Source of the DNA: Brugia malayi
Lineage: Eukaryota; Nematoda; Chromadorea; Rhabditida; Onchocercidae
Direction: 5' to 3'
Length of the DNA: 64,000 bases
Assembly (NCBI RefSeq): GCF_000002995.4
Contig: NW_025062479.1
Span: 12,443,721 to 12,507,720 of the forward strand
Part shown: positions 46,710 through 61,300 of the stretch, piece by piece
How the letters are laid out: every line of letters starts with the position of its first letter
How positions within the stretch are numbered: the stretch's first letter is position 1
Notes under the pieces: generated by a model
Told to the model about the DNA's origin: nothing
The model's input: the letters and a program-made list of their open reading frames with translations, nothing else
Database searches by the model: none
Program-made: the position numbers and the translations under genes

Positions 46710-48192
46710 CAAAGAAAACGCAGAATTCCCTTCGCATTCACACTTCCCAAAAATTAAGGCAATAATTTCTGGTGGAAGTTCAAACACGAAGAAAAAAACA
46801 CTAAACTAAATTTCCACATTCCCACTTCTAACGCAAGGAACAAAATTCGCGATGACCTTCAAGTCTCTTCGAGATTTTATTTCTTATCTTATACCAACAT
46901 TTGATATCATAATCTAATGCTATAGATATGATGTTCAACTGATAAGACCAAATTTCGGTAATATTTTTGGTTTGCTTTGGTAATTTGCTGGATCTTTTAA
47001 ATCAACGAGGCCATTTGAACAGTAAGTGTTGAACCAAACCATGAAATTCGTGACTCAGTGAGATAATCGTGTTAAGATAATATGTATTAATGATGTGGAT
47101 TAGGAAAGATCCTTTCAATTGAAGTGATTACAACTAATAAGTCAAGATCGACTCAAAATAGAGATGTTTTTTAACATTATAGGAAGGACCAAAGTAAGGG
47201 GAAGCTAACAAGGTATGTGATTTCACCACTCTTCAATTTGGAACATTTCTTTTATCACCTATCATTAATGCAGCAGTAGTTGCATCTCAGTAAAAATGTT
47301 ATTTTTTTCACTTTATCTTCTAAACGAAGAATGGCCCTTCACTGCCGCAGTCCCATTTTGTCCGAAGGACTAACCACACTTGGCTAAAATAATCCATCAA
47401 CCCGCAACTGTTTTATATTAAGTACAATTTTATCAGAATAAAATCAGACTTGATTGATGAGCTCCTAGATAGTTTAGTTTTCGACAGATGAATATCATTA
47501 CCGGATTTTTAAAAGCTCCACAAGACGACCTCAGAAATCCATAACAATGATAGAATTTATTCTAACTTACAAAAATTTACTTTCAACAATCTTTTGGAAT
47601 TAACAGTTTTAAGAAGCATCCATATTCACCTTGTATCAGTCACTCTACACTATACTATGATTGCAAGATCTTTTAGACATAGACAGAATGCTAAATGGAC
47701 AGCTTTTTTACTTTTTAAGCATCTTTCGTGTCTGCAGCTCATCTTCTGTAAGCAACTGATAAAGGCGAATATGGATATTTTTTAAAACTTCCATAAGACT
47801 TTGGCATCCTTATCCTGTTGAAAATGAAAATAATACGCAAATATACTGAAAAAGTTATACAATATGTGAGCACGAAAAACTCGTGAACAATGAATAAAAA
47901 GTTTTGTAGAAGGGTCTTCTGTGTTATTTTGCTGTCAAAAATTACCACGGGCAGTGAAATGACAGATTAAAGTGTAAAAATTACAACGACTTCTGCCTAA
48001 AAATACCTGAACATGGAGAGGCATTCATCCACACACAGAAAGTAAAGTCGTAGCGACTTGCATCTAAGAGTGAAACATATTGATATGTAATCAAAAAAAA
48101 AAAAAAACACAGAAGTAAATTTATATTCAAAAACCTACACAACAAAAAAAATTATGATATGAAAAATTTCCAAAATACAAAATGCCAAATTA
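46710..48192. other. Unique right flank of the duplication, no gene seen
   Basis: Sequence after the break at 46709 does not match units 1 or 2. It has chance frames only and an A14 run near 48092-48106. It separates the elongase array (+) from the 3' end of the hnRNP U-like gene (-). Confidence 0.5.
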
Positions 48193-51100
48193 TTATGCAC
48201 AGCTTATAAGAGTATATTTAACTGGTGGAAGCACTTTTACGCTCTGCCCAAGAAGATGCTGTAGGCGGTGCTTCTCGCTCAAAAGCGCAGTAGCCTTCGT
48301 TTGATCTGAAAATGGTGATATGTAAGCAAGAAGTTATACGAATCGATATAGCAACTTCTCCATGCAAGAAGTTTAACAAGAAATGTGATAACACAATACG
48401 GATTTTAAAAGGAATTAGTACTATGAAGATTTGCAAAAGAAAAAAGAACAGATAAAAGTAATGAAATATCAACTGATGTGACTTATCTATGTGGTAATGA
48501 TTTACTATTAAATGTGTGATTTATAAAATACCTACGAGTTACTACAATTTTTAAAACTGAAATCACTGGAAGGTTAAAAGCTGGACTTATTAAGTGCAAA
48601 ATAAATCTACTGCTTTACAAGCAGCAGCATTATAAACTTCAAAAAATTTTTAAAGTCCCGACATCAAACAATGATCTTTTGTTAAAAGGATTAGATGTTT
48701 TACTTAAGTTACTCTTCAATAGAATACGAGTCAAATGGACGTTCGTGTACTGCCAAATGTACAAAAAAGCAACCTTGTCTCTGCTGGTGACGGCTGTCCG
48801 TTCAACTGATTACCCTCATGAACACTTGTATTCGCTGCAGCTGAGGAAATTTCTGAAAGTGACAAAATATTAAACATTTCCTTCAGCAAAAAAAGCTAAT
48901 CAAGCACGCGATATACAATATTCGAAGCAATTAAAGTAGCAATAACCGTTGGATATTCGTATGCTTGAATTATTCATCATCCTTGAATCATTCTGCCGCA
49001 ATGGTTCCCCTCGACGGTTCCGTCGCTTCTGACACCATGGACGAGCTTCATCATTGAATCTACATAATTTTCATTATAAATCAATACAAGCTGCAAAAAC
49101 ATAGGGCTTCTCAAGTAAATAGTTTAAAGATAAAAATTAAGCTATACCGTAGAACAAGGTCGATGGCATCACCAATCCGTTCCAGCGGTGGTTCCACGAA
49201 GAAAACATCTTCAATAGGCTCTAGCTCAACGTTTGGTATTGATAACATTGCTGAAATATTACAAAAATCACTACTATTTTCAGCAAAGTATAACTTGCAC
49301 CCAAATCATTTTGAAAATAAATACTGAAAAGTAAAAGAAACTGAAAGGGACTTCTACACAATATAAAATACGCCGAAAGCAGAAGAGAATAAAATAGTCC
49401 CATGGGTACTATGTGAACAATGAAAGTTCAAGGAAATGTAAACTTCTAAACTTCTCTTATGAAAAAAAAATATATGCCGTTTTAACTTCTACAAAATCCT
49501 AATAACAAATACGGCTTCAAATAAAATATTTGCTCTTCTTTACAAGATAAATATTCCCTCTTTTTGCTTTCAAAATGCAAATTTAGTGAACTCTACAAAA
49601 ACTGCGCTTCAAAGCTGAAAATGCGAAAAAAAACTACCTTTAAGTTCCAGCATTGCTTCTACGGGTATTGGTCCGGCTCCATCCATACGTGACTGCTTCA
49701 TTTGTCGGACAATCATTTCCTCTTCTGATGGAATTATAACGACACATTTGCGCTAAAAGTTTTCAAAACAAGGTCGCAAATTGTGCAGAAGCAATAAATA
49801 AAAAATGTTGTGATTAAAAGACAATTTATAGTTTAAGTAATAAAAACAGACTGCTGAATTAACAACTGAAGGAAAGTTTTACTGAAACTCTTTTTTTTGC
49901 CCTGTTTCACAACACTAGAAAAAACATCGAATATCCAACAATAAGAAAGGAAATTTACTTGAAAATCTTTGAACTGAGATAGCTTTCGTCTTCTTGCTTC
50001 TTTTGAGACATTAGTTTGGTCAATGATATAATTTCTACGTCGCCTACAGGCCAAATGTAAGGAACGATTCAGCGCTTTAGCAATAAGTCCCATTATCATA
50101 TCCCACCTACCCTATAAACAATGTTCTCTGAATACTAAAACACAGTCATTATTTTCAAAATCTAGTTGGAGATGATTTTTACCAGACAGAACTTTTACTA
50201 CACATACTCAGCAATTTACCTGATGGACCCTACTTCTTGGAACTCCATTAACTTTCATTGCTGCAAGTATTGTATCAGTACTCAATAAAGTCCACTGCTC
50301 TTGCGGATGTTCACGAAGATACTGTCGTACCCAGGTTGTTTTGCCAACTCCTGGCAAGCCTACCATCATTAAAACCTAGAAATGTTCTAGTCTTATTCAT
50401 ATTATTTGGAGTTCAACAACACTGGTTCTGAATATTCAGTGATTAACCCGCTACGTTTCGCTTACCGTGCATTCGCTTTTGCTTGATGGTGGTATTAGAC
50501 CGCGAACAAGCACTGTCCGGTCTAACTTGCTGAAGTAAATGAGTGAGGTGTCAATGCCTAATACCCCATTTTTCTGTAGTTCCGCAACTGACATCCATCC
50601 TTCACACTGACTGTCACCATAATTCACAGACAGTTTGTAATTCTTCGTACAGATATGGGGAAAAACAATGTCGTTTTTATTGAAATTGACTTCTGAAAAA
50701 GCCACTCCCAAATATTCTACATTCTTCCAGAAATGTATTTTGCCTGATGCCAAATCCTGAAAACTTTATGAGTAAATGAACAGTACTTTTCGCTTTCGTT
50801 ATATAAAATGGCAAACTGCATTAAAAAATAAAACTTATTTAAAAACTTACCAAACATGAAGTTATAACGTCGCCAACTTGACAAGGTTCACCATAATCGG
50901 TGAAAAAATTATTTGTAGCTTTCTTCGCCAGTAAATCATATGCATAGGAGTGGGGTGCTTCTCCCAACTGAAAATAATTAGTGAGTTGGCGACACAAGTA
51001 GGACATGCAAAATTATCAGTTATTAACTATTTTCAAATCGTGCAATGGCATGGAAAGGTGGAAAATATCTGCTTAAATAATTATAATGTAAAATTTTTTA

Positions 51101-54100
51101 AGCTAAATATAGAGAAAAAAAATTACAATATTTGTAGAATTCTGAGTTGACCATCCCACGCGGACATTATGAGCATCTATCTCTTCGAATGGTAGATGCT
51201 TAATTGGCAAACAGTCCAACAGCTACAAATAGCTTTTTATTTGCTGTTAATTAAATGAATTTAAAAAACAATGTAAAAGCTGTAATAGTACTAATAAATC
51301 GAGAATTTGAAACGCAATTAATTACATATACAAAAATAAGTTGAGAATGAAAAGTTATGAGAAATAAAGGAACAGTGGGCAAAACAGATATCAAACCTTA
51401 ATTTGGAACATAACAGCAGGAAAATTAACTACATCTGAAGAAATTCGAATGCCATATGTCGACCTGGCCCCGCCCCACATCAGAGCAAAACCATCGCCAT
51501 TGTCTGGATCGATGATTTCTTGACAGGTCTCACTTGCTTTAACGTTCAAATCTGCATTGTCTGAAAACAACTATCACAAATCTGGGTGTTAACCTAGTTC
51601 AAATTTTGATTGTTTCCAACTCCAATTCAAGTAAATTTGGAAGAAAGAAATCCTCTGAAATATGCAAGCTTAGTAACTCTAACTGTACAATAAATTAACT
51701 ACAGCCAGCTATATGGTTAAACTGCTTTGACAACCGGAACCTTCAATTATTTTCAAGAAACACTAAAAGTATAGCTTTGTGCCACAACCAAAAATGCATT
51801 TGATGTTTAGAATGATCCTGCTGCTTCAGTGCTCCCTCTAGAAAGCTTTAAATGATCGAGAATCAGGTGAACCTATAATTGGGTTATGAATTTGCATATT
51901 TCACAACTTCAACAAAGCCACGAAGATATCACTAACTAGGTAAACTAAATCGTAATGTACAACTATACATGAATGAAAAGCTTCGCAAAAAAATTACAGA
52001 AGTCAACTTCAATTTGTTCATCACCGGGTACCGGTTCCTCTTCCTGTACTGCATTCTTTTTGGTGATTCGTTTTCGAGTTACACCTTCGATTATAATCTC
52101 ATCATCTGAATCAGGTACCGGTTCTCCGTGGAAATCAGGTAACGGTTTATCTTCATTATCATCTTCCTCATATTTTTCGTCCAAAGGTAATTGTTCGTAT
52201 TGCTGTTGATTTTGCTTTTCTGTAATGCATTTATATTAAGGACAAAATATCTGCTATCATCACAAAACCGTAAAGATCCCGATTGATGGATATGTGGAAC
52301 GAAAACTGGGTAGTTCAAAACACTCTACTGATGGTACAGAAGCGTTGTAACTTGACAATGCTTATGGGAATGATTCTGATAACATGCAACCTGGACAAAT
52401 ACTTAAAATTTTAAAGCAACATCTACAAACCTGCAGATGCGTGTTCAGCTGCTATTTCCAATGACTGCAAACTTTTTAGCACATCACTTGCTTTTTGCAG
52501 TAAGCGTCTTGGATTTCGTAGTAAATCTTCCGATATATCTGGTTTTCTGAATGTAGAAACCTGACAATTCTAACAGCAAAAACAAAAGATATAGCTATTT
52601 CCCAATTAAAGATGCAGCTTGCTCACTTACTTTTCCATCTCATCTCTGTTCTCAATGTCGGCTGATATTTCTTTGTTCCTATCTCCAGAATGACTGCTGA
52701 ATGTCGGAACATCATCATTCACTATGGCATATATTATTTTTTCGACAACGGACGCGACAATGTTCTCTTCGATTTCATTCTCAATTTCTGCTGGCAAACC
52801 AAGTGTGAACTAGAGAAAAAAACGACACTATAAAATGCGGATTTTTCACTACATAAAGAATAAATAAGCATTCATTTTAATTTACTAAACACATCTCATT
52901 AAATTACCAAACAAAAGAGCTAACTATAACTGCCTTGTACTCAATATATGTCGAACACAATCATGTATACAAGTTTTACGCAATCATTCTATTTGTACTG
53001 TTCCCCCTAGGGTTGCTTTTTATGAATTCAGAACAAATTCGGAATAAATTTAGGTGTGAAAATCACTTCTTCAACGAAATGAGTTGTATCACTCAGACCC
53101 AACATTGACTGCAGCGAAGTTGAAGCATTGCTTTCCTGAAGCAAATTATTCCATACTAAAGATGTTTCTTGTTTAATGCCTGCTGAATGTGGTAATTTAT
53201 AGTTAGTGGTACAAATCATTGAAGTCCCAGACATTGTCGTATCAGTATGTTCCAGTCCAGTTTCGATTTTATCCGATTCACTGGTCATACGCTTCTCGAT
53301 ATTGGGAATTGTTAGATTTTCATCCAACACACTTGTCTTTTCCATCGTATTATTTTCGTTTGTATCAAGTTGAGGAGCAGTTGGAGGCGGTGGAACATTA
53401 CCTAAACGGGCAAATACGGCTTGCAAAGCGGAAGCCATTTCTTTTATTCGTTCCGAATCAATTTTTGTAACTGAAGCAGTACTTGAAGTGCACGTCTCAA
53501 CTAAGAGTGGAGGTTCAATCGATGTTTCCGACGGGCTCATATAACAAGGGATTGATGGAGGAGTCCTCATAGACAGTGGAGAATCGCCTGAACACGGAGT
53601 TGTTTGAGTCATCAGTGTTACTAAGTTTTCCTCGGTATTCTCATCTTTTGAATATTCTACTGCTGATGTGCTATCGAAAGCTGCACTTGATGTGGAAGGT
53701 ATCGAGGCTTTTCTAGAACAAGAGAGAAGTGGTGGTGGTGGTGGAGGCGGTGGCAGCTGAGCCAACAAGCGTTTTTCGTCCATATTAACATCTGAAACTG
53801 GTGAACAAAATGAGCATGAAAATACGTTATCCTTCCATCATCAAACAATAAGAAAGGACTCTTTTATAACAAGGTTCCAATTATTTAGTAAAAATACCAC
53901 AAATGCCTGTGAAGTAAGAAAAATAGAAAATATTGAGTCAAATATGATATGATCACATAAACAAACGACGTCCCAAAAAATAACAGATAACTGTCACATT
54001 ATCGGTTTCTACCAGATTTTCCAATGCAGTAACACGTCTATGAGTAATGTACAACTCTCTCAAAAAAAAAAAAAACTGCAGTGTTAACCGTTAAGATATA

Positions 54101-56433
54101 ACTTTCACAGTCCTCACAAGAAATGTAAAAAAGAGGCCGACAAAAATTTTTGAAAAGAAATAACAACAGAGGAGATTCCCACACCAAATTCTTTCGAACC
54201 ATCAATTCATGCACTGGTATTCAACGTTTAAACAGTGCTGTTCTTGTAATAGCATCAAAGAAAAAAAAAGTTTCAATACAGCTAAAAGAACAAAAACAAA
54301 ATGCTCTGACACACTCACTTTTGGAATGCTGCTTTACGACACGTCCCTCCAATGCCAGTTTAGAAGGAAGGACAAAATCGACATGTTTGCGCTTTTCTTG
54401 TCCTACAGAAGACGTGACGGATAATGAAATTACTGATGGAATCGCGTTCTGACGCCGTTTTTCCATCTCCAGCTTCTGCCTTTCAAGAGCTCTTTCCTGT
54501 TCTGTTTTATATTTGCTTGACAAAAGTTGGGCCTAAAAGAACTTCACAACTATACGGAAAATACTCATCACCTTCGATAGGTAGAAATAACTGACCATCA
54601 CTGCTCCTTGAGTGTTCCATTTATCACTACTGATGATAAGGTGAATAAATTATCATCCTTTACAATAAACAGAATTTTACCTGCTTGTCGAAAATAGTAT
54701 CCAATACATCAATAGGTGCTTGCATCCTTAACGGAATTTTTTTACGGGTAACTTGGTCTTTTGACTTCTCAGTATTTGGTGACGATAGTGGTGGAGCAAA
54801 TGGACATTTTGTTTTTTCCTAAAAACAAATTTATATATTGAATAAATATAAAGGTTACAATGAAGATATATATTTCATCCCAGTTTTAAGTGCTGTCTGG
54901 TTGCACATGCAAAAATCAGTCTAATTTTCTGAAAAAAAAAAAAAAAAAAAAAAAACAATCTATTGCCTTCCTTTTCAGTTATGCAAGAACTACAGAGTAA
55001 ACAACATACCACTTGTGCTGCAGAGACCAGTGTTACATCAGCATGTACTTTTCCATCTTTTGCGATTAAGCCGGTGGAAACAGGTGGAAGAGCTTCTTTC
55101 TGCTTCAATTCCGACGTTCTTCCAATGTTTAAAAGATTAGTTTTGAACTTGATCTTGATTGAACCCTTTTGAACTAACGTTTTGGATGGTTTCTCATTCA
55201 TATTGACAACGTTTACTGCTTTTGATAACTCTAAAGAAGAGGACTTCAAACTCTGTTCTCCATCATTCCTCTCATCTTCCTTTTCACTTATTTCACCCTT
55301 CTCACCCGCTTCATTTTCGTTTTTACTGATGTTATCGACAAACACATATTTTCCTTCAAGTAAACTTTTTCGAGGTTTCTTCCCTCTTCTTGTTTTGTAA
55401 AGCCATTTTAATTCTTCATCATCACTAGAACTAGTCAGTTCTTCAACCATTATTTTTTTTTTTCCATGTTTCGACCCCCGATGTTTGCCTTCATCCAAAG
55501 ACGTCATCTTTTTTGACTGAAAAAAAAAAAAAGATACTTCAAAAACCGCAAACAACCAAAATATGTTTGAAAAGAATGGAAACTGATTTATGTTAAGCTC
55601 CGATCAAACGCTAATCGAGATCCAAAGCTAATGAGCAGCACTTGGTTAAATTTTAAACTACAAAAACACTTCAAGAATTTTCACTTCATATGGAACCAAT
55701 TCCATTTTAGAATTTGTTTCATCGTTCGATATTAAAGGTTTTTCAACTTCTAGCACATGAAAAGGCTTTCCATGAACTACAGTAGTACTGGATATGGAGT
55801 GTGGCACGAAAGCCCTTTCTGCTTCCATCTGCACTTCATCAATCGCGGATATATTCTGAAAAAAAAAAAAAAAAAAAAAAACTAAATGTATCCAAAAAAG
55901 AAAGAATGTGATTAGTAAGCATTAATTACCATTTGTGGCATTGATGGTCTAGATATCCCGGATGGAAACATTTTTAGTTCTCCAGTAACAGCTATATTAA
56001 AAATAAATGATTCTACCGAAAGCTCGATAGAAAACGATTCTTCTATCAAATTGATTTCATCAATTTCTTCGCTATGTCGACTTTTCTTTGCTTTTGGGGA
56101 TATAACAGGCTCCGAGTCCAATCCAGTTTCATTTTCATTTTCTTCACCCTGCAATAAGGCAAATCAAGTCTTTGATGAGACCTCAATGAAATTTTACAGC
56201 CACAAGAAGTTTATATAACTGTTTTTAAATCGACCTTCTTTGTTGTTAAAATAGATCCAGGAGACGATTATATATCGAAAGACCTTTTAAAAAGAAATAG
56301 AATTACCTCCTTCAATGACTTTCGTGCTCCTTTTTTTACAGCTTTTTCTGTTTGAGGTGGCGGAGAATATGCCTGTCGACCGTTACGTTCCGAAAGAACT
56401 GCTTCCTATAATAATACTTATACGTTAAACTTT

Positions 56434-56470
<37 letters not shown>

Positions 56471-57012
56471 CAGTAAATTATAACACAGTTGTGGTATTCC
56501 AAATGGGAAGCTAGAGGACACTTTCGAATTTGGTTACATAAGGAGTCCAATTCGACACCAAAGCATTATACTTTCACTGAAAACCAATTCAAGCTATCAC
56601 ATCTACTTTTACTACTGTTATTACCACTGTTCAAACACATTGTTATCAACGGTGCAAGCAATTATATTATTTGTCACCATCTTAATTGCTGTCATTTTTT
56701 TTTACCACTTTAATTACTGATACCATGGAATTAAATATGTTTGAACTGTGGTAATAATAGTAGTAAAAGTAGTATCAATGAAATTTTCATTAACTTATCA
56801 CAGAAGTATAATTGGAGCATCTACACAAAAAACTTCAAAATTCGACGAAAGTTTTAAACCTGCAATCTATCGGCGAGTACATTTCTGGTACCTGTCGTGT
56901 CAAGTCCTCTCTGTCTCAGTTCTCGACGTAATCTTCCGGTGTCATATAACTGTATCATTGCTGGGTTTAAAGAATCACTACCTATTGCGCTTCTTCGACT
57001 TCTTGTTGCCAT
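48193..57012 (-). CDS. hrpu-1: hnRNP U-like protein (SAP, SPRY and P-loop kinase-like domains)
   Basis: A 21-exon model from ATG 57012 to TAA 48193 keeps phase at every junction and totals 4,062 bp (1,353 residues). Exons (high-low): 57012-56860, 56405-56307, 56148-55930, 55857-55789, 55516-55010, 54818-54681, 54532-54319, 53791-53067, 52809-52631, 52546-52431, 52219-51998, 51560-51397, 51222-51127, 50967-50851, 50756-50466, 50375-50220, 50111-49959, 49752-49638, 49250-49148, 49059-48947, 48305-48193. Exon 1 holds a SAP-like motif (LRRELRQRGLDTTGTRNVL, about 28-46). SPRY covers about 880-1100 (FALMWGGARSTYG, HNVRVGWS). GLPGVGKTT (about 1109-1117) is the Walker A site, and RRRNYIIDQTNVS is the hallmark of hnRNP U proteins. 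These proteins bind nuclear RNA and chromatin scaffold. About 750 acidic or low-complexity residues with a proline run separate SAP from SPRY, longer than in vertebrate hnRNP U. The orthologue symbol is inferred. Confidence 0.9.
56437..56469. repeat. (AT)n microsatellite
   Basis: About 16 AT repeats in the first intron region of the hnRNP U-like gene. Confidence 0.95.
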
Positions 57013-57345
57013 TACACAGGAAAAACAGAAGAACTAGAAGTGTAGAAGTGACCTGTAACATCCGAGTCTTCATCCAGAAATCCCAAAAATACATTCTCTG
57101 AGAATTAATGCTGGCCGTTAAATTCAAAACGAGCATGAAACGAATAAACATTATTAACTACAATAAGCTTACAACACTACTTATATGAGAAACTTAAAAG
57201 ATTCTAAAACTCCTTTTAAAGGAATTTGAAAGCGTGAAAGTGATTTATAAGAGGAATTCAGCTTATACCATCATAATCACTACAGATGAGGAACGTGGAC
57301 CGCAACGTGACAATCTAAAAAATGACGGGGCGCAAAACAACAAAC

Positions 57346-57516
57346 CTGCACAAGTGAGCAGTCTGGTCGCAATAAGCGCTTATCCGTGAAATAGTACTCG
57401 GGATGAAATGATAGCGGTCCTGACTTGTTTGTGCGTGGCATCTGCTGAAAACTTGTCAGCTGAGGTTCACGCAAGTTTGCTTGTACTTTGCCTCTCGTTT
57501 GTTCTTCAGGTTTCAT
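57346..57516 (-). CDS. Possible alternative 5' exon of the hnRNP U-like gene
   Basis: An ATG at 57516 opens 57 codons (TSFQQMPRTNKSGPLSFHPE, LLRPDCSLVQ) ending exactly at a GTTTGT donor in phase 0. The first SAP exon can be extended in frame to a CTAG acceptor at 57033, so a longer N-terminal isoform of 64 extra residues is possible. It may also be a separate small gene or an untranslated exon. No domain is recognised. Confidence 0.4.
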
Positions 57517-58370
57517 GGAGATTTCCACGTTTCATGTAAATTGTTATCAGATTTTCCCTTTGAAACTGTCAGGGAAAGCAAGATTTAATTAATGCAACCT
57601 TACATGAGCTTATAGGAAGACTTTCACTTTACGTCGAAACACGTAAAAGTTTTTATCCTGAGGATTATGAGGAACTAAGAGCGGCATTCTTACTTCATTT
57701 GAAAACAAACGACGACTCTTGCTGTGCGTTTTATGTGACTTTTTGTTTTAATATGTGAAGTTTTCATTTTCCCCTTCCAGTCAAGTTTTTTTGTTAAAAG
57801 GTATAGGAAGTTTCCATTTGATAGCTTGCCACCTCATACAGGTATTTGTGGGAATTTTGTAACCGCTGAAATAAGGTCTTTGATCGACACATTTGGTCGG
57901 CAACTCCCATTTTATGCGAATTTTGGTTTTATACGAAATGAAAAACTAGATCTTGACTTGGTTTTATCTGAAGTTAGGATCTAGTTTTTCATAATTTTGC
58001 TCAAGACTTTCATTTCATAAAACTGCAGGAGATTACTTTTTATTTTTCACTTCTTATGAGGGTACAAGGGTTTTTGTTCTACGTATAAAAACGTATAAAA
58101 ATTTTCGAATTTATATGTAGAATTTGTCATCTCATATTGTAGAATGCGAATTCAAGTGTAAGCCACTCGTGACCAAATAGTTTCTTCGATGAGTGAAGAA
58201 ATGTGAACCAATAAAGTTAGTGTACGTGTTGTATGTGTAAAGAAATTTTGTGTTGTATGCGTGGAGAACTTTTGACCACGTTTATTTTACTCATTTCTTA
58301 CTTCGTTGCCGTATAATTTCTTATTACCTCAGTCTACCACGTTTTGACTAAATTCAAAGTTCCAGAAGTC
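57517..58370. promoter_or_regulatory. Divergent intergenic region between the hnRNP U-like gene and rpn-1
   Basis: 854 bp (1,358 bp if the hnRNP U-like gene starts at 57012) separate two divergent housekeeping-type genes. An ACCTCAG site at 58325-58331, about 40 bp before the rpn-1 ATG, could be a trans-splice or 5'-UTR acceptor. No specific promoter motif is claimed. Confidence 0.4.
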
Positions 58371-61300
58371 ATGGTTGAAGAGAAGACTGAATCAACGTCA
58401 GAGAAAAAGAACCCATCAATGAAGAAAAATATAATGGATAGCAAGGAGAAGAAAGATGAGAAGGAAGATAAGAAAGGAAAAGATGAAATGGTTAGCTTGA
58501 ATTTTCTTGATTATCTGATGTTTTTCTCTGATAAAAGTCCTTGGAGCAGTAGGGTTTTGAGTGTTATCCATTTTCCGAGATAACGCAGAACGGGGAGGAA
58601 CTATGTCTTATTCTGTCGTTATGCTTATTACAAGAATAAATGCCTTGTGATGCATATAATCCAACATAATCTTTTCAGAAATCAGTTCTGAACAATTATC
58701 GAGTGAAACTTTGAACGCTCGTAAATTAATATTTCGATTTTTTTTCATTTCAGACTGAGGAAGATATTAAGCTGAAAGAAGACTTAGAAATGTTGATGCA
58801 GCGTTTGAATGTAGGTTTTCTTTATTATTTCGTCGATATTATTATTTCATTTTCATTCTCAAAAAAAAAAAATCTTTTTAAAGCGGAAATTGCAATATAA
58901 TTTAATAAAAGAACTATAAAATAGAAGAAAATTTTTTATTAAATATCTGAAAAACGTATATAATGAAAGAATTACTTTAAAACTGTCAGATAAATGCTAA
59001 TAAACATTTTTTAAAGCCCATATCGAATATCGAGGAAAGGATTTTTTCTAGGAAGCAGATATTTCGCTGTATCAACCCACGCTGGAGACAATGCGAAGCA
59101 TTATTCGTGCTTCAACAACTTCCATGACATCGGTGCCAAAACCGTTGAAATTTATGCGTCCACATTATGCTACAATTAAAGAAATCCACAAGAAAATGGC
59201 TGAAGGACCTACAAAAGTTGGTCTTCGTTGTTGTGTAGTACAATTTATTAGGCTGAATCCAGTCAAATCCAGTCCAATCCAATCCTTGTTATTATTAAAC
59301 TGCGATCCAGTGAAATTATCCAAGAATCTAACTTGGAGCTTGTCTGAGTTGGGGTACTGTAAACTTACATTTCGTGATGATTCGTAGCAACGATTATTCA
59401 ATGAATAGTTATCTTTTTTGCATCCACTTTAGTAGAATAAAACTATTAAACATAAACTGTGCCTATTTCATTCAGTTTCCTTATTCGAATAATATTTTGT
59501 AAGATGGAAATTTATTTTCTTCACAGAGCTTCCACTTCGTGGGGTGGATGCAATCATGCAGTGGGCTAGCAACAAGTGCAGAATATCATTTATAATATGG
59601 ATTCCTTTTACCACCTGTTTGTCGTTTTGTTGTACTACGCTCAATTTTTAATTTTCAATTGGTTACAGAGATTGTGTGCGGACATAATATCAGTGCTGGC
59701 GATGACTTCGGATAGCAAAAATGACTGTATCAATTATCGGATGATGGGAAGGCATGAACCAATTGGTGACTGGGGACATGAATACGTGAGGTGAAAGCCT
59801 CGCTTATTTTGATACATTTCAATATATCCATATATTAGGACTAGCAGATAATGTGGTAGATTAGATAGACTAAACATGGCTGATAAAATTTTCGCGAAAT
59901 AGATCTATTATATTTGAATTTTATTTGAACTGAATTTTATTTCCTTTTTACGTTGTAGAATAGCACTTATAATTAATAGTGAATCCTACATGCTCAGACA
60001 CTTAGCGATGGAAATGGCTGAAGAATGGCGTTCCTGCAGCGATGGTACCAATGTTCATAATAAACGTCGAGAACAGTTATTGACGCTAACTCGAGAAATT
60101 GTACTACATAATATGAAACATAACGCAGAAGTTGAAGCATGTGATTTATTAATTGAAATTGAAGGACTTGATCTGCTGTCTGAGTATGTCGAAGAAGTCG
60201 ACCATGGTCGAGTTTGCTTATATTTGTTAAGGTATGTCATTGTTTCAGTAGTAATGTTTTAGAAAAGTCAGCTTTCCTTCTAATACATTGACTACAATGG
60301 ATTAGCGATGGGAATCTTGAAAAAATTACCTAATTAAGATGTCGATAAGTCCGATTTTATTTATGAATCCTAGTTGATCACATGGAGCAGTGGTGAAAGA
60401 TTTCTTCCCTATTTGTGCCTTGATATTTCCTGATCATGTGATATGGCATAGTTATTGCTGGATTTTGCTAAAATAAAAAATACCTTGGAATTACTGGATC
60501 AACCTATTTGGATCCTTCCAGGAGGTTCAATTTGTTTGGTAATACTCGTTTTCAGTTGTTCACCGTTAATGCCAGATCCCGATAATGAGATCTTGATCAA
60601 AACAGCTATGAATATCTACCGGAAATTTGGAAAGAACTTCGATGCTTTAAGATGTGCTATTATGTTAAATGCTGTCCCAATAATGCGCGAAATAGTCCTT
60701 AGCACAAAGGATATGTATGGCTATGCTTCATGTCGTTTTTTTTTTTTTTTTTTTTTGTAAAGTCTGTGTGTAATATACTTGTGGTTGGTATCTGTAAGCT
60801 TCGGGTATCTATCTGAAATAGTTAGAAATGAAACAATGGTAGGAGGAAAAACATTTTAAAAAAGAGCCTTGCAGATTGAATTTAGACATTTTTTTTTATA
60901 AGGCTGGACATTTTTTGGAAAGCTAATAAGACACAAATAAAGTAATTGTTCAAAAAAGTGAAGGCTCTGGTCAAATTTATTCATCTTTTTCTTAGATTGG
61001 AACAGAAACAGATGGCAATCTTACTGGGTCGACATCAAATTTTCCTTGATCTAGAAGGTGTTGAAAATGGCGAAAAGCTGATGGAATTGAATTCAAATGC
61101 TAATTTACATACATATTTTCATTCACTGGCCCGAGAACTTGACATTATGGAACCAAAAACTCCGGAAGGAATTTATAAAAGCCATTTAGAGCAGAGTAGT
61201 GAGTTTTCTGGTCTTTATTTTCTGTTTTGTAATGATATTTTTTTGGAGTACATTTTGTAACGATTCCTTTATAGTTGTAAAAAGTGATTGGTGAACGACA

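Noticed and set aside
59528..59600. Exon-like block after a CACAG upstream of rpn-1 exon 4
   Set aside because: It does not match Rpn1, and exon 3 joins exon 4 (59669) in the correct phase without it.
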